A stretch of DNA of 64,000 bases from Methylophilus sp. (GCA_030696695.1 JAUYRP010000034.1:310001-374000); one strand, 5' to 3'. Shown: positions 42,821 through 53,374, counted from the stretch's first letter. The notes: generated by a model not told the origin, from the letters alone. Made by a program: numbers and translations.

Positions 42821-44998
42821 CTAAGCGAGTTGGCTACCAATAGGTAGGTTGCGAATGCGCTTGCCAGTGGCAGCAAAAATCGCATTGGTGACTGCTGGTG
42901 CCACCGGCGGTAAGCCTGGCTCACCTACGCCGCCCATTTTCTCGGTACTTTGCACAATATAGACTTCTACTTTAGGCATGTCTTTCATGCGCAACACTTG
43001 ATAGTCATGAAAGTTGGATTGCTGCACTTGGCCTTCACTAAAGGTAATTTCGCTGAACAATGCAGCTCCTAGCCCAAAAGAAATCGAGGATTCCATTTGC
43101 GCTTTGAGTGAGTCGGGATTCACAGCCAAGCCACAATCAATGGCGGTGACGATACGGTGCACCTTGACCTCACCTTTGTCGACAGACACTTCTGCTACTT
43201 GCGTAACGAAGCTGCCAAACGATTCATGCACTGCAATACCACGTGACACACCTTTGGCTAATGGTTTGCCCCAATCTGCTTTCTCAGCCGCTAAATTCAA
43301 TGCGGCCAAATGGCGAGGATGGTCTTTTAACAACGCGCGACGATATTCCAGCGGATCTTGTTTAGCTGCATGCGCCAATTCGTCAATCAAACTTTCCATG
43401 GCAAATGCGGAGTGGCTATGCCCCACTGAGCGCCACCACAATACTGGAATCGTGGCTTTCACCGTGTGCAAATTCACCTGATAGTTTGGAATATGTTTCA
43501 AGTAGGGAGAATCTGCAACGCCTTCCACAGAGGTCGCATCTACACCGTCTTTAATCATCACGCTCTCAAATGGCGTGCCAACCATGATGGATTGGCCAAC
43601 TTCTGTGTGCTCCCAAGCGGTTGGCATGCCATCTTCACCCAATGCAATTTTTGCTTTGTGCAAATACATGGGGCGATAGTAACCACCTTTCACATCATCT
43701 TCACGCGTCCACACAGTTTTGACGGGTACGCCAGCAGCCTTTGCAACCTGCACCGCCTCTGACACAAAATCTGCCGCAGGGTTAGCGCGACGACCAAATC
43801 CACCGCCTAAAAACAGGGTGTGTATTTTCACTTGCTCAGGCTTCAGCCCTAGAATTTTTGCTGCTGCGCCTTGGTCGGTGGTTTGCATTTGCGTACCTGT
43901 CCAAATCTCGCAACCATCATCACTAATCTTCACCGCACAGTTCAAAGGTTCCATGGGTGAGTGTGCCAAATACGGGGCAACATATTCTGCCTCAACCACC
44001 GTAGTGGCTTTTGCAAGCGCAGCTTGGGTATCCCCTGCTTTAGCGGCAGGCAAACCAGCGGTGGCAGCAAGGGCGCGATATTCTTCTAACATTTTCTTTG
44101 AATCTAGCCTCGCATTGTCGCCTAAGTCCCATTCAATTTTTAGCGCATCTCGGCCTTGTTTAGCAGCCCAGTAATTATCCGCAATGACTGCCACGCCAGT
44201 TGGCACTTGCACAACATTTTGCACACCTTTCAATTGCTTGCTGGCAGTGGCATCAAACGATTTCACTTTGCCACCAAACACTGGTGACCTTGCCACCATC
44301 GCAGTTTTTAAGCCTTCAAACTGCACGTCTTGTCCAAATTTTGCAGTGCCGTTGATTTTTTCTGGACCGTCCAAGCGCTTGGTGGATTTGCCTATGATTT
44401 TCCAATCTTTGGGGTCTTTCAAAGTCACGCTAGTAGGCGTTGCTAATGTTGCTGCAGTTTCTGCTAAATCACCAAAGCTGATTTTCTCAGAGTCGCTGAC
44501 CACAAACCCATTCTCAGTACGTAAGGTGTCGGCGGCCACACCCAATTTTTCAGCCGCAGCACTGATCAGCAACGCACGTGTTAATGCGCCCGCTTGGCGG
44601 TAACGGTCAAACTCTGACCATGTGGTGGATGAGCCGCCAGTGATTTGAATGCCATAAGCGGTATGCGCGTATTCCGGCGCTGCTGAGGCGTGCTCTACCT
44701 TGATGGTGCTCCAATCTGCATCTAGCTCTTCGGCAATGAGCATAGGCAGTGTTGTCCAAATGCCTTGGCCCATTTCGCTGTGTGCCAGCATCACGGTGAT
44801 GGTGTTGTCTGTGCCTATGCGTAAAAAGGCATTCGGTGCGGGTAGCTTGCTTGCATCTTGGCTAGCGGACGCTTTGTCTGCTCCTGGCATTAAAAAGCGT
44901 TTGGCTTGCGGAATGGCAAATGCAATCACTAAACCGCCAGCAACGAGTGCGGTGGCTTTAAGGAAAGTACGTCTGGAAATATTCAAAGGCGCTGACAT
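42821..44998 (-). CDS. Molybdopterin-binding subunit, isoquinoline 1-oxidoreductase/aldehyde dehydrogenase type
   Basis: 725 residues, start at the ATG at 44998 (AAGGAG site). The N-terminus has a Tat signal ([10 protein letters not shown], then a hydrophobic stretch), so it is periplasmic. The rest is the IorB-like fold of the xanthine oxidase family, with an [16 protein letters not shown] segment and [17 protein letters not shown]. It hydroxylates an aldehyde or N-heterocycle; the substrate is not deducible. The small 2Fe-2S subunit lies ten bases upstream and lacks a Tat signal, so it probably travels with this one. Divergent from a LysR regulator. Confidence 0.9.
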   Translation of the reverse strand: MSAPLNISRRTFLKATALVAGGLVIAFAIPQAKRFLMPGADKASASQDASKLPAPNAFLRIGTDNTITVMLAHSEMGQGIWTTLPMLIAEELDADWSTIKVEHASAAPEYAHTAYGIQITGGSSTTWSEFDRYRQAGALTRALLISAAAEKLGVAADTLRTENGFVVSDSEKISFGDLAETAATLATPTSVTLKDPKDWKIIGKSTKRLDGPEKINGTAKFGQDVQFEGLKTAMVARSPVFGGKVKSFDATASKQLKGVQNVVQVPTGVAVIADNYWAAKQGRDALKIEWDLGDNARLDSKKMLEEYRALAATAGLPAAKAGDTQAALAKATTVVEAEYVAPYLAHSPMEPLNCAVKISDDGCEIWTGTQMQTTDQGAAAKILGLKPEQVKIHTLFLGGGFGRRANPAADFVSEAVQVAKAAGVPVKTVWTREDDVKGGYYRPMYLHKAKIALGEDGMPTAWEHTEVGQSIMVGTPFESVMIKDGVDATSVEGVADSPYLKHIPNYQVNLHTVKATIPVLWWRSVGHSHSAFAMESLIDELAHAAKQDPLEYRRALLKDHPRHLAALNLAAEKADWGKPLAKGVSRGIAVHESFGSFVTQVAEVSVDKGEVKVHRIVTAIDCGLAVNPDSLKAQMESSISFGLGAALFSEITFSEGQVQQSNFHDYQVLRMKDMPKVEVYIVQSTEKMGGVGEPGLPPVAPAVTNAIFAATGKRIRNLPIGSQLA

Positions 44999-45008
44999 GT
45001 CGTGCTCC

Positions 45009-45467
45009 TTAAGCGAGTTTAGTGGCAGCAGCATGTATGGCTGCGCGGATACGAGGGTAAGTACCACAACGACAAATATTGCCACTCATGGCGGCATCAA
45101 TATCAGCATCGGTAGGTGCTTGGTTAGTCGCAAGCAAGGCGGTAGCAGCCATGATTTGGCCAGATTGGCAGTAACCACATTGCACGACGTCAATTTCTTG
45201 CCATGCTGCTTGCACAGCTTTACCGACTTTATCGTCTTGCATGGCTTCAATGGTGGTAATTTTTTTGCCAGCAGCTACACTTACCGGGGTGACGCACGAA
45301 CGGATGGCTTGACCATCTAAATGCACGGTACAAGCGCCACATTGCGCCATGCCGCAGCCAAATTTGGTGCCAGTGAGTTGCATGACATCTCGCAATGCCC
45401 ATAAAATCGGCATGTCATCTGGCGCGTCGAGTTGTTCTTCTTTACCGTTAATGTTCAACGTAATCAT
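45009..45467 (-). CDS. (2Fe-2S)-binding subunit of the molybdenum hydroxylase
   Basis: 152 residues. Four Cys of the plant-type cluster in [19 protein letters not shown] and beyond, and the second cluster in [10 protein letters not shown] and [14 protein letters not shown], with the usual two-cluster arrangement (IorA-like). No signal peptide. First gene of the minus-strand operon with the large subunit and XdhC. Probably forms the electron path to an unknown acceptor, as no FAD subunit gene is near. Confidence 0.92.
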   Translation of the reverse strand: MITLNINGKEEQLDAPDDMPILWALRDVMQLTGTKFGCGMAQCGACTVHLDGQAIRSCVTPVSVAAGKKITTIEAMQDDKVGKAVQAAWQEIDVVQCGYCQSGQIMAATALLATNQAPTDADIDAAMSGNICRCGTYPRIRAAIHAAATKLA

Positions 45468-45585
45468 GAGGCATCACCCTTTTCTTTATTTTGAGTCGTC
45501 TAGCGCATCATTTTTTGCAAACAATGTGCACGCAATTATTGCAAAGCAACATAATCGCATAGTGTTTGCTCACAGGATATGGAAT

Positions 45586-45610
45586 AATTTGGAATTTATA
45601 ATTCCAAATT
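45586..45610. promoter_or_regulatory. 25-bp inverted repeat operator upstream of lysR
   Basis: AATTTGGAATT (45586-45596), spacer TAT, AATTCCAAATT (45600-45610): perfect 11-base arms, 15 bases before the LysR start in the divergent gap 45468-45625. A likely binding site for the LysR regulator itself. Confidence 0.6.
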
Positions 45611-45625
45611 CTGGATGCAATCATC

Positions 45626-46531
45626 ATGCAAAATCAGTTAGAAATGCTGCGTATTTTTAAGGTGGTGTCTGACTCTGCCAATTTTAAAGAAGCTTCTGTA
45701 CGACTAGGCATTTCACCACAATCGGTCACGCGCGCAATTAAAGAGTTTGAAGAGTTGCTGGGCGAACCTTTGTTTTACCGAAGTACACGCAATACCACCA
45801 TTACCGAGTTTGGTAAACAACTGGCACAAAAGTGTTCTGGCGTGATTGAGCAAGTAGATGCGCTGTTTACTGCCAATAAGCATACGGATAAACAAGGTGC
45901 AGAAGGTATCGTAAAAATCACCATGCCCAGTGCATATGGGCGACATTTTTTATTGCCTGCGTTGATTGAGTTTTCAACACAATTTCCCAATATTCAGTTG
46001 GATTTAAGATTTTCTGACTTGATCGATAACATTGTGGCGGAGCAGATGGACATTGGTGTGCGCATTGGTGTGCTTGGCAATAGCCGAAATGTGGCTAGAC
46101 GTGTGCGCGATGTAAAGTTTTATATTGTGGGTAGTCCCGCACTGATCGCGCGATATGGTGTGCCACAACAAGTCAGTGATTTATGCAAAATGCCACACAC
46201 GGGTCTGATAGACCAAAATACTGGGCGCATGTGGTCGTGGTATTTTGCTAATGAGCCAGACTGCGTGCCAAGTTCACCCGTGTTTTCGACGGATGATCCC
46301 GAGGCTGAGTTGCAAGCGGTGTTAGCAGGGATGGGTTTTGGTCAGTTGCCAGATTGTTTAGTGACCAAACATTTGCAGTCAGGCAAATTGGTTTCGGTGC
46401 TTGAAGATCAGTCACCAAACCCATGGGGCGTGTATGTGTATCGTCCGCAACGTGGGCCAGTGGCTGAGCGTGTCAGATTGGTGTTCGATCACTTAGTGGA
46501 TGTGCTAAGTGATGCTGATTTGTATGAATAA
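45626..46531 (+). CDS. LysR family transcriptional regulator
   Basis: 301 residues. N-terminal winged helix-turn-helix (MLRIFKVVSDSANFKEASVRLGISPQSVTRAIKEFEELLGEPLFYRSTRNTTITEFG) and a PBP2-type effector domain. Divergently transcribed from the molybdenum hydroxylase operon across a 158-base gap with a 25-base palindrome, so it probably controls that operon and itself. The effector is unknown. Confidence 0.92.
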   Translation: MQNQLEMLRIFKVVSDSANFKEASVRLGISPQSVTRAIKEFEELLGEPLFYRSTRNTTITEFGKQLAQKCSGVIEQVDALFTANKHTDKQGAEGIVKITMPSAYGRHFLLPALIEFSTQFPNIQLDLRFSDLIDNIVAEQMDIGVRIGVLGNSRNVARRVRDVKFYIVGSPALIARYGVPQQVSDLCKMPHTGLIDQNTGRMWSWYFANEPDCVPSSPVFSTDDPEAELQAVLAGMGFGQLPDCLVTKHLQSGKLVSVLEDQSPNPWGVYVYRPQRGPVAERVRLVFDHLVDVLSDADLYE

Positions 46532-46532
46532 C

Positions 46533-48224
46533 TTACTTGGGTGCATATTGCGCAAGAATAAATTTGCACATGCCCTTAGCCAGTTCATCTTCACCAAAAA
46601 AGACATGACCCACTTGCTCTTCACGCAAAAGTCCGTACTCCACTTCGTTATGCGTTCTCAGCACAATATGAATTTCGGGACGTAGCAATTTGGCCGTGTT
46701 CACCATATTGCGCACATCAATGGTATCGGGCGTCGCCACTACGAGCATTGATGCGTTTGCAATGTGTGCTTGAATCAGCACACTAGGCTCTGAAGCATTG
46801 CCAGACACAGCAGGGATGCCTTGTTTACGCAGACTTTCCACAATTTCACGGTTTTCTTCAGCCACCACAAATGGGATGTCGTTTTGTTGCAGCGCTTTGG
46901 CAATGCGTTTACCCACACGGCCATATCCAACCAACACCACTTGCCCTTCTAAGTATTTGCGCTCAGTTGACATAGGCAACTCCGCAAATGGGTCTGTGCG
47001 CTTTTCTAACTCTTCCGCAAATTTTGAAACACCCACTAGCCATTTTTTAAAAGGTTGTATCGCTGTAAACAACAATGGATTGATGGCGATGGATATGAGT
47101 GCAGCCGCTAAAATTAAGCTCATGCCCTCGGCGGGAAGCAAACCTAGCGCCATGCCTAGTCCTGCCAAAATAAACGAGAATTCACCAATTTGTGCAAGGC
47201 TAGCGGCCACAATCAATGCTGTATTGAGCGGGTAGCGAAATGCTAGGGTAATCGCCATGGCAGCGATCGATTTACCAATCACAATCACTGCCACTACCGC
47301 CAATACGTTTAAAGGTTGTTCGAGAATAACCGCTGGTTGAAATAACATCCCCACCGCCACAAAGAACAACACAGCAAATGCATCTCGTAAAGGTAGCGAC
47401 TCTTCAGCAGCGCGATGGCTGAACTCAGATTCGCGCATCACCATGCCTGCAAAGAAAGCACCCAAAGCAAATGACACGCTGAATAGCTCGGAAGCGCCGT
47501 AAGCTATCCCAATCGCGGTGGAAATCACCGCTAGCGTAAATAGCTCGCGCGAGCCTGTTTTGGCAATATGCCACAGTAGCCAAGGCAATAAACGCTTACC
47601 AAGCACAAGCATAATCACCAGAAAACCAGCCACTTGCAATAAGGTAATGCCGATGGTTTGCCATAGAGGGTCCGTAGAGTTTTCCCCGTTAGTGCCCCCT
47701 AACAAACTAGCCAAAGGCGGCAACAATACGAGCACCAGTACGGTTAACAAATCTTCTACTACCAGCCAACCCACTGTGATCTTACCGTTCATGCTATCGA
47801 GCATGCCTCTAGATTCAAGTGCTCTGAGAAGTACCACAGTACTTGCACAAGAGAGTGACAGCCCAAATATCAACCCTTCACCAATTGTCCAGCCCCACCA
47901 ATGTGTTAGGCACATGCCGAGTATGGTCGCAAATGTCATCTGCACCACTGCACCCGGGATAGCAATACGTTTGACGGCCATTAAGTCTTCAATTGAAAAG
48001 TGTAGACCAACGCCAAACATCAGGAGCATTACGCCGATTTCAGATAGTTGCGATGCGATGCCTACATCAGCAATAAAGCCAGGCGTAGATGGGCCAATTA
48101 AAATGCCTGCGATGAGATAGCCCACTAACGCGGATAGCTTGAGGCGCTCTGCGATAAAGCCGAAGATAAGGGCAAGGCCAAAACCTGCGGCAATCGTACT
48201 GATGAGTGTGATGTTATGGTCCAT
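46533..48224 (-). CDS. CPA2 family cation/proton antiporter with RCK domain
   Basis: 563 residues. Twelve or so helices (residues 1-385) with the antiporter signature (FALGAFFAGMVMRESEFSHRAAEE), then a TrkA-N/RCK Rossmann domain (VVLVGYGRVGKRIAKALQQNDIPFVVAEENREIVESLRKQG). This is the KefB/YbaL arrangement. It should move K+ or Na+ against protons, controlled by a nucleotide at the RCK domain. It converges with lysR (one base apart from its stop). A KefC glutathione partner is not seen. Confidence 0.92.
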   Translation of the reverse strand: MDHNITLISTIAAGFGLALIFGFIAERLKLSALVGYLIAGILIGPSTPGFIADVGIASQLSEIGVMLLMFGVGLHFSIEDLMAVKRIAIPGAVVQMTFATILGMCLTHWWGWTIGEGLIFGLSLSCASTVVLLRALESRGMLDSMNGKITVGWLVVEDLLTVLVLVLLPPLASLLGGTNGENSTDPLWQTIGITLLQVAGFLVIMLVLGKRLLPWLLWHIAKTGSRELFTLAVISTAIGIAYGASELFSVSFALGAFFAGMVMRESEFSHRAAEESLPLRDAFAVLFFVAVGMLFQPAVILEQPLNVLAVVAVIVIGKSIAAMAITLAFRYPLNTALIVAASLAQIGEFSFILAGLGMALGLLPAEGMSLILAAALISIAINPLLFTAIQPFKKWLVGVSKFAEELEKRTDPFAELPMSTERKYLEGQVVLVGYGRVGKRIAKALQQNDIPFVVAEENREIVESLRKQGIPAVSGNASEPSVLIQAHIANASMLVVATPDTIDVRNMVNTAKLLRPEIHIVLRTHNEVEYGLLREEQVGHVFFGEDELAKGMCKFILAQYAPK

Positions 48225-48388
48225 AGTTTGACAACTTATTTACTTTTATTGATTGTAGTGCGAACTTGGTGGAAATGCGCGCGTTACCGCGTTGGTTGCT
48301 TTAATAATATGACGTGCTAAATATACAGAGGACTTTAAATTGCGTTTAAAACTAATGCCTAGTTCAACGAAGGACAACAAAAACAGTA

Positions 48389-49009
48389 TTAACGCACTAG
48401 CTCCATGACTTCAGGAATGTCTGCTCTATATGCATTACTGCCGTCGCTAGTCCGTTTGGTGGAGATGCGAATATCGTTGAACTCGAACACACTCAGCTTT
48501 TGTAAGCCAAATTCAGTTTCTAATGTAAATACTTGTACCGTTTTGCGTACTTTATCTTTTTTGTCTTTGCTTGGCTTGTCTGATAAACGATACGATTTAT
48601 CGCTACTTTCAAACGGAATGTTTTGGTTAAGCAGAAACATTTCGACTTCTTTGGCGCTATCGGCAAAGAGATAAATATCGGTTTGTGAGTACTTACCTGC
48701 AGTGCCATCCAGCACACTGCCTGTCAGGTGTGGATTAAAACGTTCGAACAGCTGCATGGTAGCGAGTGCTGCTTTTCTCAGATTGTTGAGCTCTTCAGGT
48801 TGTTCATCAGCATTGTAAATCTCGTGATACAACCTAATTTCTTCTTCAATTTCCGCATTGCTAGGCAATGCCCCATTTTCAGTGACACCTAACTGACGGC
48901 CCGCTTTTTTTTTGGCGTAGGCAAAATCATGAATACCATCTTCTGCCATCATGCGTGCAGCTGCTTGGGCAATCATTTGACGCAAATGATCAACATTTTC
49001 ACGGGCCAT
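48389..49009 (-). CDS. Conserved hypothetical protein with nucleotidyltransferase-like segment
   Basis: 206 residues. N-terminal helical part (IAQAAARMMAEDGIHDFAYAKKKAGRQLGV), then FERFNPHLTGSVLDGTAGKYSQTDIYLFADSAKEVEMFL, which resembles the GSV-x-G pattern of nucleotidyltransferase folds, though with a T-D in place of the usual S-D. The family is conserved beside ponA/PBP1A or alone in betaproteobacteria, but has no proven activity. The gene begins two bases upstream of the PBP1A stop region, and follows the PBP1A gene on the same strand. A charged linker (KPSKDKKDKVRK) is present near 145-156. Confidence 0.7.
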   Translation of the reverse strand: MARENVDHLRQMIAQAAARMMAEDGIHDFAYAKKKAGRQLGVTENGALPSNAEIEEEIRLYHEIYNADEQPEELNNLRKAALATMQLFERFNPHLTGSVLDGTAGKYSQTDIYLFADSAKEVEMFLLNQNIPFESSDKSYRLSDKPSKDKKDKVRKTVQVFTLETEFGLQKLSVFEFNDIRISTKRTSDGSNAYRADIPEVMELVR

Positions 49010-49011
49010 GT

Positions 49012-51510
49012 TTAAAAGTCGCTATTGATGATGCTGGTTGCAGATTCTCCCGCACCCTTACTTTCAGTGTTGCTATCTTTCCGCGGGGTGTCTGGCTTAG
49101 TCATTGGTTCAAGCTTGCGCTCTTCTACTGGCGGCAACTTTTTCACGTCGTTATTACGCATTGGGTTGGTAATCATGTCCATGCTATCTGGGCGTGCATA
49201 ATCACCCTCGGTACTGCTTTCCAATGAAGGAATATCATACGTCGCTGATGGCGGTGGATTTTCATGGTAAAAATACTCATCAATCCCTTCTTGAAAGCTA
49301 AAGTCACTGAGCAGCGCACCATCTTCAGGGTCAATCTTGAGTTTCACAACACCTTGAGGCACCTTGTATTGGTAAACAGGCATATTTTTGAGTGCCACTT
49401 CCATGTATTTAATCCAAATAGGCAGTGCGGCTCTACCACCCGTTTCGTTTCTTCCCAGCGATTTAGGGGTGTCATAACCCATCCATGCCACTGCCACTTC
49501 TTTAGGGTTAAAGCCAGCAAACCATACATCCATTTGATTGTTAGTAGTGCCTGTTTTGCCTGCAATGTCGCTCCTACCAAGCACGCTGGCCTGCCTTGCT
49601 GTGCCTTTATTGATCACATCTTGCATCATAGATGTCATTAAAAAGGCATTGCGTTGGTCAATGACGCGGTAAGCCGAAATATGTTTGGATGGATCGACTG
49701 ACTCAATCACCTTGCCATCTGCATCGACAATTTTAGTGATTAAGTAAGGCTTTACTTGATAGCCACTATTGGCAAATACGGCATAACCCGCGGCTAGGCT
49801 CCAAGATGTAGTTGAGCCTGCGCCAAGCGCCATAGCTAGATATGCAGGATGATGCTTGGGTGCGAAGCCAAATTTTGTGATGTAACTTTGCGCATAACGT
49901 GGGCCAATGGATTCTAGTACGCGAATGGATACCATATTTTTTGATTTCGTTAACGCGGACCTTAGGCGAATTGGGCCAGCGTACTTGCCATCGAAATTAT
50001 GTGGATCCCAACCTTGTTTGCTGCCGACCTCATCTGCTGATAGGGAAAATGGCGCATCGTCTACCATCGTAGCTGGGGTGAACCCTTTTTCGATAGCAGC
50101 AGAATAGACAAATGGCTTAAAGCTGGAACCAGGTTGGCGCCATGCTTGGGTCACATGGTTGAATTTACTTCGGTTAAAATCAAACCCACCAATCAACGCA
50201 TTGACCGCACCTGTTTCAGGGTTTAACGCAATCAGCGATGCTTCCACCTGAGGTAGTTGTACTACTTTCCAATCACCCAGTAACTTGGTAACTCGGATGA
50301 CGGCACCAGGCTTGACCGCTTCTTTCGTTTCTTTTTTACTGAGAATGTGTTTTTCAATGAGCTTTAGGCCAGCCTCCGAGATTTCAAGCGACTCACCATA
50401 TTTGGTAATGACGGTAATGGATTTATTCGTCACATGGGTAACCAATGCAGGCGTGAACCGATTGTATTCATCAAAATCCTCTAAAGCCGTCACTGCAAAT
50501 TCTTTTAAATCTGTGCCGTCAGGAATCGTGATATTTTTTTCTGGGCCACGGAAGCCGTGTCTGAGTTCATAATCTACAATCCCCTGCACTACCGCTGCAT
50601 TAGCCGCCTCCTGATTTTTCTTCTTAATCGTGGTGTAGACTTTGAAGCCACTTTGGTAAATATCTTCACCATACCGATTAAACATCGAAATCCGGACGAT
50701 TTCTGCAACATAATCGGCACTCAGATTTTTTACAGTCTTAGTAGGCTTAAACTTTAACTTTGTGTTCATAGCCTGATCGAACTCGGATTGTTCAATAAAG
50801 CCATAACGTAGCATGTCTCTGAGCACTTCATTCTGACGCACCATCGCGCGTTTCTCATGGGTGTAGGGGTTGTAGCGGGATGGCGCCTTGGGCATGCCTG
50901 CCAAAAGCGCCGACTCTGCTAAATTTAAATCTTTCAATTGTTTGCCAAAGTAAACTTGAGAGGCCGCAGCAAAGCCATAAGAACGCTGTCCTAAGTAGAT
51001 CTGATTGATATACAACTCAAGAATTTTGTCTTTTTCAATCGTTTTTTCAATTTTAATGGCTAACAAGGCTTCTTTGATTTTGGTAATCATGTCGCGTTTG
51101 CCACCTGGTTGGCTAAAAAAGTTTTTAGCCACTTGCATGGTAATCGTGCTGGCACCTTCATGGCTAATGCCCATGACATTGTTACGAATAGCCCGCGCTA
51201 CGCCTATCGTATCGATGCCGTTATGCTGATAAAAACGTCTATCTTCAATAGCAAGCACCGCCTCTTTCATGGTCTCAGGCACATTTTCGATGTGTACAAA
51301 TGCACGGCGCTCTTCACCAAACTCACCAATTAAATCGCCTTCAGCAGAGTAAATTTTAAGCGATAATTTTGGGCGGTAATTGGTTAAGGCTTCTAGCGAA
51401 GGAAGGGAGGGGTAAATGATAGATACAGCGAGGGCTGTTAATGCAGTTAACACCAAAGCGCCAACAACGAAAAACAAAATGAGAAAATGCCACCACTTTT
51501 TTGGGCTCAT
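49012..51510 (-). CDS. mrcA: Penicillin-binding protein 1A
   Basis: 832 residues, bifunctional cell wall synthase of the inner membrane. One N-terminal helix (FLILFFVVGALVLTALTALAV); glycosyltransferase domain with catalytic Glu near 89 (AIEDRRFYQHNG) and STITMQVAKNFF; an OB-like insertion typical of PBP1A; transpeptidase with SSFK, SKN and KTGTT motifs (SxxK, SxN, KTG). C-terminal tail is hydrophilic and disordered. Divergent from pilMNOPQ, a gene order conserved among beta- and gammaproteobacteria. Confidence 0.95.
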   Translation of the reverse strand: MSPKKWWHFLILFFVVGALVLTALTALAVSIIYPSLPSLEALTNYRPKLSLKIYSAEGDLIGEFGEERRAFVHIENVPETMKEAVLAIEDRRFYQHNGIDTIGVARAIRNNVMGISHEGASTITMQVAKNFFSQPGGKRDMITKIKEALLAIKIEKTIEKDKILELYINQIYLGQRSYGFAAASQVYFGKQLKDLNLAESALLAGMPKAPSRYNPYTHEKRAMVRQNEVLRDMLRYGFIEQSEFDQAMNTKLKFKPTKTVKNLSADYVAEIVRISMFNRYGEDIYQSGFKVYTTIKKKNQEAANAAVVQGIVDYELRHGFRGPEKNITIPDGTDLKEFAVTALEDFDEYNRFTPALVTHVTNKSITVITKYGESLEISEAGLKLIEKHILSKKETKEAVKPGAVIRVTKLLGDWKVVQLPQVEASLIALNPETGAVNALIGGFDFNRSKFNHVTQAWRQPGSSFKPFVYSAAIEKGFTPATMVDDAPFSLSADEVGSKQGWDPHNFDGKYAGPIRLRSALTKSKNMVSIRVLESIGPRYAQSYITKFGFAPKHHPAYLAMALGAGSTTSWSLAAGYAVFANSGYQVKPYLITKIVDADGKVIESVDPSKHISAYRVIDQRNAFLMTSMMQDVINKGTARQASVLGRSDIAGKTGTTNNQMDVWFAGFNPKEVAVAWMGYDTPKSLGRNETGGRAALPIWIKYMEVALKNMPVYQYKVPQGVVKLKIDPEDGALLSDFSFQEGIDEYFYHENPPPSATYDIPSLESSTEGDYARPDSMDMITNPMRNNDVKKLPPVEERKLEPMTKPDTPRKDSNTESKGAGESATSIINSDF

Positions 51511-51639
51511 ACACTACTTCTTATGTTGAAACTAATTCAATTATGTAATTGTAATGCAATTTAACTTTTTTAGACTGTAGCAAATTGTTAACACTTATAC
51601 AAAAAAACCACAATAAAAGTTAGCGGAGAAATAAATTGC

Positions 51640-51668
51640 TTTACACTGCATAACGTTGTTGCTAGGAT
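51640..51668 (+). promoter_or_regulatory. Predicted promoter of the pil operon
   Basis: TTTACA at 51640-51645, 17-base spacer, TAGGAT at 51663-51668, in the 197-base divergent gap between PBP1A and pilM. Transcription would start about 30 bases before pilM. Confidence 0.5.
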
Positions 51669-51707
51669 TTAATGTAAATTATTGCAATTGTTCGTAACTA
51701 ACGATAA

Positions 51708-52796
51708 ATGAAAGGGAATTTCAATTTGAAATTCGACTTTTTTAACGATAAGACCCCCCCACTGATAGGTGTTGATATCAGCTCGTCCGCTGTCAAGATG
51801 GTCGAATTATCCTCTCCATCCAAAGGCGTTTATCGATTAGAAGGCTACGCGGTTGCCTCAATTGCAAAAGACGCAATTGTAGAGGGCAATATCAGTGGTC
51901 TTGAGCAGGTATCAGAATCCATTCGCTTGGCTTGGAAGCTGCTGAACAGTCGCGAAAAAAGGGTTGCGCTTGCATTACCTTCCTCAGCGGTCATTACTAA
52001 AAAAGTATTTATGCAGGCTGGCTTGCGTGAAGATGAGATGGAATCTCAGGTTGAGGCAGAAGCGAACCAATATATTCCTTTCTCTTTAGATGAAGTCAAT
52101 ATTGATTTCCAAGTGATTGGCCCTGCAATCAATAATCCAGATGAAGTCGAAGTGCTGATTGCTGCATCTCGCAAAGAAAAAATTGAAGACCGTGTAGCAG
52201 CTGCCGAAGATGCTGGCTTGAAAGTGATTGTGATGGATGTGGAAACTTATGCTACAGAGGCCGCATACACACTCGTCGCTAACCAATTACCTAACGGTGG
52301 TAAAGACCAAACGGTCATGATTGTAGACATCGGTGCAAACATGATGCACATCAATGTGCTGCACGATAATCAATCTGTATACATTCGTGAACAAAATTTT
52401 GGTGGGGCTTTACTCACGCAGGAAATTCAGCGTCGTTTTGGACTTTCCACAGAGGAATCTGAAATCGCCAAACGCAAGGGCGGCTTGCCAGAAAGTTATG
52501 AAGAAGAAGTATTAAATCCCTTTGTGCTTTCCCTCTCCACCGAAGTGGCGCGGGCTCTGCAGTTTTTCACAAGTTCTACGCAATACAACAAAGTAGATCA
52601 CATTGTATTAGCAGGTGGCTGTGCTGCTATTAAAGGCGTGGATGTTGCAGTGCAAGACAGAACCCAAGTGAATGTCTTGGTTGCAAACTCTTTTCAAAAA
52701 ATGGCCATGGGTAGTCGTGTCAAGCAACAACATCTTACAACCGATGCACCGGCACTCATGATTGCGTGTGGATTGGCGATGAGAGGAGTTGATTAA
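51708..52796 (+). CDS. pilM: Type IV pilus assembly ATPase-like protein PilM
   Basis: 362 residues of the actin-like fold. PLIGVDISSSAVKMVELS is the phosphate loop 1, VMIVDIGANMMHINVL is phosphate loop 2, and VDHIVLAGGCAAIKGVD is the adenosine motif. Cytoplasmic; it binds the N-terminal peptide of PilN and links the inner membrane ring of the pilus machine. First gene of pilMNOPQ, stop overlapping the pilN start by one base. Confidence 0.95.
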   Translation: MKGNFNLKFDFFNDKTPPLIGVDISSSAVKMVELSSPSKGVYRLEGYAVASIAKDAIVEGNISGLEQVSESIRLAWKLLNSREKRVALALPSSAVITKKVFMQAGLREDEMESQVEAEANQYIPFSLDEVNIDFQVIGPAINNPDEVEVLIAASRKEKIEDRVAAAEDAGLKVIVMDVETYATEAAYTLVANQLPNGGKDQTVMIVDIGANMMHINVLHDNQSVYIREQNFGGALLTQEIQRRFGLSTEESEIAKRKGGLPESYEEEVLNPFVLSLSTEVARALQFFTSSTQYNKVDHIVLAGGCAAIKGVDVAVQDRTQVNVLVANSFQKMAMGSRVKQQHLTTDAPALMIACGLAMRGVD

Positions 52797-53359
52797 TGGT
52801 ACGTATTAATTTACTCCCGCATCGGCAGGTTAAACGTGCTGAGAAACAAAGGCAATTTGGTTTAATGGCGCTAGCAACAGTTGCATTAGCCTCTGCATTG
52901 GTGTTTATGGGCTGGTCTGTGATTAATGCTAAAAAAGAAGCGCAGGATGATCGCAACAGAAGACTGGATGAGGCAATAGTCAAGCTAGACAACGAAATCA
53001 AAGACATTAAAGAGCTCAAGGATCAAATTAATTCTGTGCTTGAACGTAAACAAATCGTTGAGAACCTGCAAACCAACCGTAGCCAGTCTGTCGTTTTAAT
53101 GGACGAAATTGCACGCTTGTTACCTGAGGGTATGTTTATACGCAGCATCAAGCAGCAAGCGAATGCGATAGAGTTGCAAGGTGTTGCTGATACAAATGCG
53201 CGTGTTGCCACACTAGTTAGAAACTTAAGCTCGTCTAACTGGATGGAATCACCGAATCTGGTAGAGATCAAATCAAATACGGTAAACAACATTAAACAAA
53301 ATGAGTTTACCTTGACTGTAATCCTTAAAGCGCCTCAAGTAGATACGCAGACTAATTAA
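52796..53359 (+). CDS. pilN: Type IV pilus assembly protein PilN
   Basis: 187 residues. Starts MVRINLLPHRQVKRAEKQR, the conserved peptide that docks to PilM, followed by a membrane helix (residues 22-42) and a periplasmic ferredoxin-like domain with a coiled coil before it. Forms heterodimers with PilO in the inner membrane. Confidence 0.95.
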   Translation: MVRINLLPHRQVKRAEKQRQFGLMALATVALASALVFMGWSVINAKKEAQDDRNRRLDEAIVKLDNEIKDIKELKDQINSVLERKQIVENLQTNRSQSVVLMDEIARLLPEGMFIRSIKQQANAIELQGVADTNARVATLVRNLSSSNWMESPNLVEIKSNTVNNIKQNEFTLTVILKAPQVDTQTN

Positions 53360-53374
53360 AGCAAGGGCTGGCTG

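Noticed and set aside
44700-45320. 206-codon plus-strand frame across the hydroxylase genes
   Set aside because: Antisense to two well-supported genes.
47518-48120. 200-codon plus-strand frame within the antiporter gene
   Set aside because: Antisense shadow of the antiporter; composition is biased and there is no ribosome site.
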